Part shown: piece after piece, positions 5,996-10,710 of the stretch | Numbering within the stretch: position 1 is the stretch's first letter | How the letters are laid out: each line of letters begins with the position of its first letter | NCBI GenBank assembly: GCA_946627685.1 | Contig: CAMOVV010000018.1 | Location: 1 to 10,710 of the forward strand | DNA from: an uncultured Bacteroidales bacterium | GTDB lineage: Bacteria; Bacteroidota; Bacteroidia; Bacteroidales; UBA932 | Direction: 5' to 3' | Length of the DNA: 10,710 nucleotides | Program-made: the position numbers and the translations under genes | Notes under the pieces: generated by a model | Told to the model about the DNA's origin: nothing | Database searches by the model: none | What the model saw: the letters and a program-made list of their open reading frames with translations, nothing else

Positions 5996-6108
5996 GAAAA
6001 CTTATTTATTATGAGGCGTTTGCCCTCTATTTTCATCGCTCTTGCTGCCTTCGCGACGGCCATGCCATCCCCGTTGCCCTCGAGCCCCTTCAGACCCTGC
6101 TGTTCGTA
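5996..6108. other. Intergenic gap between convergent hydrolase and nth genes
   Basis: I see no clear intrinsic terminator here for either gene. An ATG at 6011 on the plus strand opens with a signal-peptide-like MRRLPSIFIALAAFATAMPS but then runs antisense into nth, so it is treated as a non-gene or the relic of a lost exported protein. Confidence 0.35.
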
Positions 6109-6744
6109 TCAAGATAGCGATTTGACTTCCCTGCACCAGGGTGCGAGTCCGCAACTTTTGCATTTGGGTGCGCGGGCGGTGCAGGTGTATCGGCCGTGTA
6201 GAATAAGCCAGTGGTGGGAGCGGGCGCGGTCTTCTTCGGGAATGTGCCGCTCCAGGTCGCGTTCCACGGCCTCGGGAGTCTTCCCGTCCGAGAGGCCGAT
6301 TCTGTGGGAGACGCGGAAAACGTGGGTGTCAACGGCTATGACAGGCTGGTCATAGACGATTGAGGCTATGACGTTTGCGGTCTTTCTTCCCACTCCCGGG
6401 AGGGTCATCAGCGCGTCTATGTCGGAGGGGACTTCGGAGCCGAAGTCGCTGACAAGTTTCGAAGCCATGTCGATAAGGTGACGGGTCTTGCTGTTGGGGT
6501 AGGAGACGGACTTGACGTAGGGGAAGACTTCCTCGAAGGAGGCAGAAGCCAGGGCTTCAGGGGTGGGGAAGCGGTCCAGAAGGGCCGGAGTGACCATATT
6601 CACCCTTTTGTCCGTACACTGGGCGGAGAGGATGACGGCCACGAGGAGGCCGAAGGGACTCTCGTACCGGAGCTCGGTCCCGGCCAGGGGCATATTCTCC
6701 CGGAACCAGCCGAGGATGCCCTCAAATCTGTCTTTTCGCGTCAT
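6109..6744 (-). CDS. nth: Endonuclease III (DNA glycosylase/AP lyase)
   Basis: Endonuclease III removes oxidised pyrimidines from DNA and cuts at abasic sites, in base-excision repair. The protein is 211 residues, the same length as the E. coli enzyme. The helix-hairpin-helix is LPGVGRKTANVIAS with catalytic Lys121, the catalytic Asp139 is in IAVDTHVFRV, and four cysteines C188-x6-C195-x2-C198-x5-C204 form the 4Fe-4S site. AQCTD near residue 41 is also family-typical. The start is ATG 6744-6742, which overlaps the ftsE stop in an ATGA; longer open frame upstream is just the other frame of ftsE. The overlap points to translational coupling with ftsE. Nothing in the sequence suggests loss of function. 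Confidence 0.97.
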   Translation of the reverse strand: MTRKDRFEGILGWFRENMPLAGTELRYESPFGLLVAVILSAQCTDKRVNMVTPALLDRFPTPEALASASFEEVFPYVKSVSYPNSKTRHLIDMASKLVSDFGSEVPSDIDALMTLPGVGRKTANVIASIVYDQPVIAVDTHVFRVSHRIGLSDGKTPEAVERDLERHIPEEDRARSHHWLILHGRYTCTARAPKCKSCGLAPWCREVKSLS

Positions 6745-7442
6745 ATCGTGATGGCGAGGTCGATGACTTCGTCGTCTTTTTTCTCCTCGCAGGTCTCGTC
6801 CTTGCAAACGAAGATTCTCCCGCGGTATCTTTCGAAAATGTTCCTGTTGTGGGTTACCATCACGATGGCCGTGCCGTTCTCCTTGTTGATGGACATCAGC
6901 AGTTTCATGATGCCTTCGGCGGTTTCTCCGTCGAGGTTTCCCGTGGGCTCGTCGGCGATGATGACCTGGGGGCGGTTGAGAAGGGCCCTCGCGATGGCTA
7001 TCCTCTGCTGTTCGCCTCCGGAGAGCTGATGGGGCATCTTGTGGGCCTTGGTGCCCATCCCCACGTCTTCGAGGACTTCGTGGATGCGCGTGTCGATGGC
7101 GTCTTTGTCTTTCCATCCGGTGGCCTTGAGGACGAATTCGAGGTTGTCGCTCACGGTGCGGTCCATGAGCAGCTGGAAATCCTGGAACACCACTCCCAGC
7201 TTCCTGCGAAGGAAGGGTATATCCTTGGGCCTGAGCGTCCTTAGGTCGAATCCGCAGACGGAGGCCTCTCCCTTTTCCAGGCGGTTTTCAGCAATCATCG
7301 TCTTGATGATGGAGGTCTTGCCTGTACCCACCTTTCCTACGATATACACGAAATCGCCGGGGTGGATGTCTATGTCCACGGAGTAGAGGACGACGCTCTC
7401 GCCGTTCATTATGTCTGCGTCTTTGAAGGATATTAGTTCCAT
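6741..7442 (-). CDS. ftsE: Cell-division ABC transporter ATPase FtsE
   Basis: FtsE is the ATPase of the FtsEX complex, which sits at the division site on the inner membrane and controls septal peptidoglycan hydrolases. The 233-residue protein has every ABC landmark: Walker A GKVGTGKT, Q-loop in VVFQDFQLL, signature LSGGEQQR, Walker B VIIADEP and the H-loop THN. FQDFQLL, together with the Bacteroidota-style DIPFLRRKLGVVFQDF and FVLKATGWKDKD, distinguishes FtsE from LolD-type ATPases. The last residues are an acidic tail (EEKKDDEVIDLAITI). ftsX is not next to it here; in Bacteroidota it usually lies elsewhere (recalled, not checked). It is the first gene of an ftsE-nth pair, divergent from the TPR gene. 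Confidence 0.92.
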   Translation of the reverse strand: MELISFKDADIMNGESVVLYSVDIDIHPGDFVYIVGKVGTGKTSIIKTMIAENRLEKGEASVCGFDLRTLRPKDIPFLRRKLGVVFQDFQLLMDRTVSDNLEFVLKATGWKDKDAIDTRIHEVLEDVGMGTKAHKMPHQLSGGEQQRIAIARALLNRPQVIIADEPTGNLDGETAEGIMKLLMSINKENGTAIVMVTHNRNIFERYRGRIFVCKDETCEEKKDDEVIDLAITI

Positions 7443-7477
7443 GGCTGTTTACCTTAAAATTTAGCCCGCTGATTATG

Positions 7478-7485
7478 CAAAAATA
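7478..7485 (-). promoter_or_regulatory. -7 element of the ftsE-nth promoter
   Basis: The minus strand reads TATTTTTG, matching TAnnTTTG, 35 nt upstream of the ftsE ATG. The -33 region is A/T-rich without a clear TTTG. It lies 13 nt from the opposing -7 element of the TPR gene, so the two promoters overlap and may compete. Confidence 0.5.
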
Positions 7486-7498
7486 GGTAAAATTTCAT

Positions 7499-7506
7499 TA
7501 AATTTG
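7499..7506 (+). promoter_or_regulatory. -7 element of the TPR gene promoter
   Basis: TAAATTTG is an exact TAnnTTTG match and would start transcription near 7512, giving a leader of about 30 nt that is A/T-rich and lacks a Shine-Dalgarno. No convincing -33 TTTG is present 19-21 nt upstream. Confidence 0.5.
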
Positions 7507-7541
7507 TAAATTCTGTAAAATGTTGGAAATTTTTATTTTTT

Positions 7542-10529
7542 ATGAATATAAAAACCTTGTTTCTGACAGCCTCGCTCCTGCTCTGCACGGCCTCTCCGGC
7601 GGCCTTCGCGGATGATGGGAAGAAAGACTTCGCACAGGCTGTAAACCTCTATGAGAACGGGATGTATGAAAGGGCCCGCTCGATTTTCGACCAGATCGAC
7701 CTTCGCAGCGGAGGGGATGTCCTCGCCAAGGGCTGGAGCGTTCTTTGCGCCGTGACCATGCAGTCGGAGGGATATCTCTCCCTGATGGACGCCTATGCCT
7801 CCGAATATCCCGCCTCCGCCGTCCTCCCCAGAATCCGTTACCGCCACGGCCTCAATCTCTTCCAGCAGGAGGACTACGAGGGCGCGGCGAAAGAGTTCGC
7901 CGCCGTTCCCGAGGAGACGGTGCCTGCCGGGGACGAGGCCGCCTTCCTTTTCCGCAGGGCCTATTCAGAATTTGCCCTGGACAGGATGGATGAGGCCGAG
8001 GAAGGCTTCAGGAGGGTGCTCCAGATGCCTTTCAGCGATTTTACCGCCCCTTCCCGCTACGGGCTGGGCTACATCGATTATTCCCGCAAGGATTTCGCCT
8101 CGGCCGAGGAGTGGTTCCTCCAGAGCGCGAAGGACCCCCGTTTCGAGGAAATGTCCGAATACTATATCCTCGAGTGCCGTTTCATGGACAAGGACTACAA
8201 ATACGTGACTGCCTACGGCCCCGCCCTTTACGACAAGGTGCCGGCCGAAAGGAAGCCCCACCTTGCAAGAATCATTTCGGAGTCCTACCTTGTGCTGGGC
8301 GACAACGAGGCGGCGAGGGCGTATTTTGACAAGGACGCGGTCAGCGGTTCCGCCGCCACGAGGTCCGACTATTTCTACGCGGGAAGCGTCCTCTACGCCA
8401 CCGGAGACTACAAGGGGGCCGTCGAGAACTATTCCAGGATGGGTTCCCGCACCGATTCCCTCGGCCAGATAGCCAATTACCATCTCGGCTATTCCTACAT
8501 CCAGACCAAAAACAAGGTGGCTGCCATGGACTCCTTCAAGGCCGCGGCCTCCGGAGATTACGACCCCGACATAAAGGAAGACGCCTTCTTCAACTACGCC
8601 AAGCTGGCCTTCGACCTCAACCACGACGCTTCCGCGTTCGACGAATACATCGCGAGATATTCCAACAAGAAAAAGGGAGACAGGATTTATTCCTACCAGG
8701 CCCTCGCCTGTCTTTACAACCACGACTACGCCGGGGCTGTGGCGGCCTATGACAATATAGACGAGCTGGATGCCGAGCAGAGGAGCAACTACATGAAAGC
8801 CAATTATCTCCGTGCGAACCAGCTCATCGGCAACGGCTCCTGGAGGGATGCGGTTCCCTGCCTCAGGGCTGCCGCCTTCTACTCCGACAAGTTCGACCCC
8901 TTCAACCAGCTCGCGCGCTACTGGCTGGGCAACTCCTACTACTGGGACGAGAAATACGACAATGCGGTGGAGACCTTCACCGACCTTTTCAACCTCTCCG
9001 CCCTTGACAGGCACGCCGAAGGAAAACTCCTGCCTTACAACCTGGCCTACAGCTATTTCAAGAAGGAAGACTATGACTCGGCCTCCAAGTGGTTCGACAA
9101 CTACCTCTCCTCCCGTTCCCCCATGTTTGCCTACGATGCCGCCCTGCGCCGCGCCGACTGCGATTTTATCCGCAGGGATTACAAGAGCGCCATTTCCCTC
9201 TACCAGACCGCGGCCGACAAGTGGGGCACGGACTCCGACGTCTATCCCTATTACAGGACCGGCATCGCCTGGGGCCTTCTCGGAGACAACAAAAAGAAGG
9301 CGGAGGTCCTTTCGAAGGCTGAGGCTCTGGGAAGCGGGGCTCCCTACTGGGGTGACGCCATCTATGAGCTCGGCCGCTCCTATGTTTCCCTGAAGGACGA
9401 GAAGAAGGCCGTCGAGTGCTTCAACAAGCTGAAAGACAACGCGCCGGACGAGTCCTACGCGGCCCGGGCCCTCATCGAGCTCGGCATGATTGCGAGGAAC
9501 GGCAGGCGCTATGACGAGGCTCTCGGCCTGTATAAGCAGGTCGTGGAGAAAATGCCTAAGACTGAATACTATAACGATGCCCTTATGGCCATAGAGTCCA
9601 TCTATCAGACCAAGGGGCAGACGGACGAATATCTGGAATATGCCGACAAGGTAGGAGCCACGGCAGGCAAGACCGATGACGAGAAAGAAGCCATGTGGTT
9701 CAACGCCGCCGAGCAGATGTACCTTTCCGGGAACCATGCGAAGGCCCTGACTTCAATCGGGAGCTATCTTTCCAGGTACCCGAAGGGAGCCGATGTGCCT
9801 CAGGCATGGTTCTATATGGCCGAGTGCTACAAGGCTCTCGGCAAAAAGGAACAGGCCTGCGACTGGTATGCGAAGGTGATGGAATCCGGGGAAGGAGCCT
9901 CGTTCAGGGAAATGGCTTCCCTCAATTACGCCGCCCTTTCCTACGGGATGGAAAAATACGCAGATGCCTTCAAAGGCTATGAAGACCTGCTTTCCACGGC
10001 CAAAATTGCCGGAAACCGCCATGCCGCGGCCGTCGGCATGATGCGTTCCGCCTTCGGGGCCAAGGAATATACAAAGGCCGTCTCCTGCGCCGACAGGGTG
10101 ATTTCGGACAAAGCCTCCACCCCCGCCGAGACCCGTCTTGCCGAGTATGTGAAGGCCAAGTCTTTCCTCGCCACCAGCGAGCGTGACAGGGCCTTCGAGA
10201 TTCTCCGCTCCCTCAGCGCCTCTCCTTCCACCGACGAGGGCGCCGAGGCCGCCTACATGATTATCCAGGACACCTACGACCAGGGCCTTTTCGACGAGGT
10301 CGAGTCCAAGGTGTACAAGTTCGCGGAGGCCGCCCCGGGCCAGTCCTACTGGCTTGCCAAGGCCTTCATAACGCTGGGCGACTCCTTCATGGAAAAGGAC
10401 AACATCAGGCAGGCCAGGGCCACATTCGAGAGCGTCAAGAGCGGGTACAGCCCTTCCGGCATGGAAGACGACGTCCTTGACAACGTGAACATGAGACTTG
10501 AAAAACTCGAGAAACTTTCCGCGGAATGA
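7542..10529 (+). CDS. Large exported tetratricopeptide-repeat protein
   Basis: This 995-residue protein has a signal peptide (likely cut after AFA, residue 23; the LLLC at 12-15 is not a good lipobox) and then is built almost wholly of TPR-like helix pairs. Clear repeat cores include YHLGYSYIQTKNKVAAMDSF (about residue 313), YWLGNSYYWDEKYDNAVETF (about 459), YNLAYSYFKKEDYDSASKWF (about 502), YELGRSYVSLKDEKKAVECF (about 608) and FYMAECYKALGKKEQACDWY (about 758), with many more between. TPR arrays are protein-binding scaffolds; the exported location suggests the periplasm, with possible kinship to the YbgF/BamD-type TPR proteins. Its stop overlaps the start of a secreted, probably outer-membrane protein in an ATGA, so the two are translationally coupled and likely work together. 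I know similar TPR/outer-membrane pairs in Bacteroidales but no proven function for them. Confidence 0.88.
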   Translation: MNIKTLFLTASLLLCTASPAAFADDGKKDFAQAVNLYENGMYERARSIFDQIDLRSGGDVLAKGWSVLCAVTMQSEGYLSLMDAYASEYPASAVLPRIRYRHGLNLFQQEDYEGAAKEFAAVPEETVPAGDEAAFLFRRAYSEFALDRMDEAEEGFRRVLQMPFSDFTAPSRYGLGYIDYSRKDFASAEEWFLQSAKDPRFEEMSEYYILECRFMDKDYKYVTAYGPALYDKVPAERKPHLARIISESYLVLGDNEAARAYFDKDAVSGSAATRSDYFYAGSVLYATGDYKGAVENYSRMGSRTDSLGQIANYHLGYSYIQTKNKVAAMDSFKAAASGDYDPDIKEDAFFNYAKLAFDLNHDASAFDEYIARYSNKKKGDRIYSYQALACLYNHDYAGAVAAYDNIDELDAEQRSNYMKANYLRANQLIGNGSWRDAVPCLRAAAFYSDKFDPFNQLARYWLGNSYYWDEKYDNAVETFTDLFNLSALDRHAEGKLLPYNLAYSYFKKEDYDSASKWFDNYLSSRSPMFAYDAALRRADCDFIRRDYKSAISLYQTAADKWGTDSDVYPYYRTGIAWGLLGDNKKKAEVLSKAEALGSGAPYWGDAIYELGRSYVSLKDEKKAVECFNKLKDNAPDESYAARALIELGMIARNGRRYDEALGLYKQVVEKMPKTEYYNDALMAIESIYQTKGQTDEYLEYADKVGATAGKTDDEKEAMWFNAAEQMYLSGNHAKALTSIGSYLSRYPKGADVPQAWFYMAECYKALGKKEQACDWYAKVMESGEGASFREMASLNYAALSYGMEKYADAFKGYEDLLSTAKIAGNRHAAAVGMMRSAFGAKEYTKAVSCADRVISDKASTPAETRLAEYVKAKSFLATSERDRAFEILRSLSASPSTDEGAEAAYMIIQDTYDQGLFDEVESKVYKFAEAAPGQSYWLAKAFITLGDSFMEKDNIRQARATFESVKSGYSPSGMEDDVLDNVNMRLEKLEKLSAE

Positions 10530-10710
10530 AACGAAACACAATACTTAAAGCAGCCCTCGTCCTCGCGGCCCTCGCCGCCGGGGCAGGCCTCAGGGGCCAG
10601 AATCTGAATCCCACCGTGGAGGTGGACAAAACCTACGAAGGAGGGCCCGCAGGCATCGTCAAGGAGGATGTTCCCATGCAGGTGCCGGATTCCCTCACCA
10701 GCCTGAAGCT
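10526..10710 (+). CDS. Secreted, probably outer-membrane protein, N-terminal part (cut by window end)
   Basis: Only the first 61 codons are in the window. A signal peptide (MKRNTILKAALVLAALAAGA) is followed by QNLNPTVEVDKTYEG and then a VPMQVPDSLTSLKL stretch. From memory, Bacteroidales proteins that begin 'NLNPTVEV...YEG...VPDS' after the signal peptide are outer-membrane beta-barrel or TonB-dependent-receptor-like proteins encoded right after a long TPR gene, as here. The ATG at 10526 overlaps the TPR stop by 4 nt, indicating translational coupling. The barrel itself lies outside the window, so the class is inference from the N-terminus and context. Confidence 0.7.
   Translation, partial: MKRNTILKAALVLAALAAGAGLRGQNLNPTVEVDKTYEGGPAGIVKEDVPMQVPDSLTSLK

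Noticed and set aside
6011..6355. Plus-strand frame of 114 codons with a signal-like start
   Set aside because: Most of it is antisense to nth; only the first 20 residues look protein-like, so it is kept as a low-interest note.
6745..7116. Upstream extension of nth to a 335-residue protein
   Set aside because: The added residues are Arg/His-rich out-of-frame reading of ftsE; the 211-residue form matches known Nth length.
7965..9737. Long minus-strand frame of 590 codons
   Set aside because: It is opposite the TPR gene, rich in Val/Gly/Leu from reversed codons, with no recognisable motif.
1..10710. CRISPR array, IS element, prophage or defence system
   Set aside because: No regularly spaced repeats, transposase, integrase or defence domains are seen on either strand.

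Overview
The window is a piece of a Bacteroidota chromosome, most likely a GC-rich member of Bacteroidales (an Alistipes-like or related gut lineage). Four things point there. Several starts are preceded by the TAnnTTTG -7 element typical of Bacteroidota sigma factors. The lipoprotein at 2012-2914 is fimbrillin-like. FtsE is encoded without an adjacent ftsX. A large secreted TPR protein is coupled to an outer-membrane-type protein of the 'NLNPTVEV' kind. The genus call is inference; no marker gene is present.

Layout. 1-384 (-) is the N-terminal half of a GntR-type regulator, divergent from an LpxL/HtrB-like lipid A acyltransferase (478-1380, +). Then come a dispersed 'HSERSEES' repeat (1402-1450) and a tRNA-Val(CAC) on the minus strand (1603-1680) with its own promoter and hairpin terminator. 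After a G10 tract there is a two-gene unit: a 41-residue peptide (1868-1993) and a fimbrillin-like lipoprotein (2012-2914), closed by a strong terminator. A phosphohexomutase (3052-4713) follows with its own promoter, then a secreted alpha/beta hydrolase with a C-terminal FnIII-like domain (4754-5995). On the minus strand ftsE (7442-6741) and nth (6744-6109) form a coupled pair. ftsE is divergent from a 995-residue exported TPR protein (7542-10529), whose stop overlaps the start of a secreted, probably outer-membrane protein (10526 onward, cut by the window end).

The common theme is the cell envelope: lipid A acylation, a surface lipoprotein, sugar-phosphate supply, an exported hydrolase, division/septum machinery and a periplasmic TPR/outer-membrane pair. 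These are separate transcription units rather than one pathway. I see no phage, IS element, CRISPR array or defence island. The least ordinary part is 1760-2914: a homopolymeric G tract in front of a tiny conserved-looking peptide gene and a fimbrillin-like gene, an arrangement that could be phase variable.
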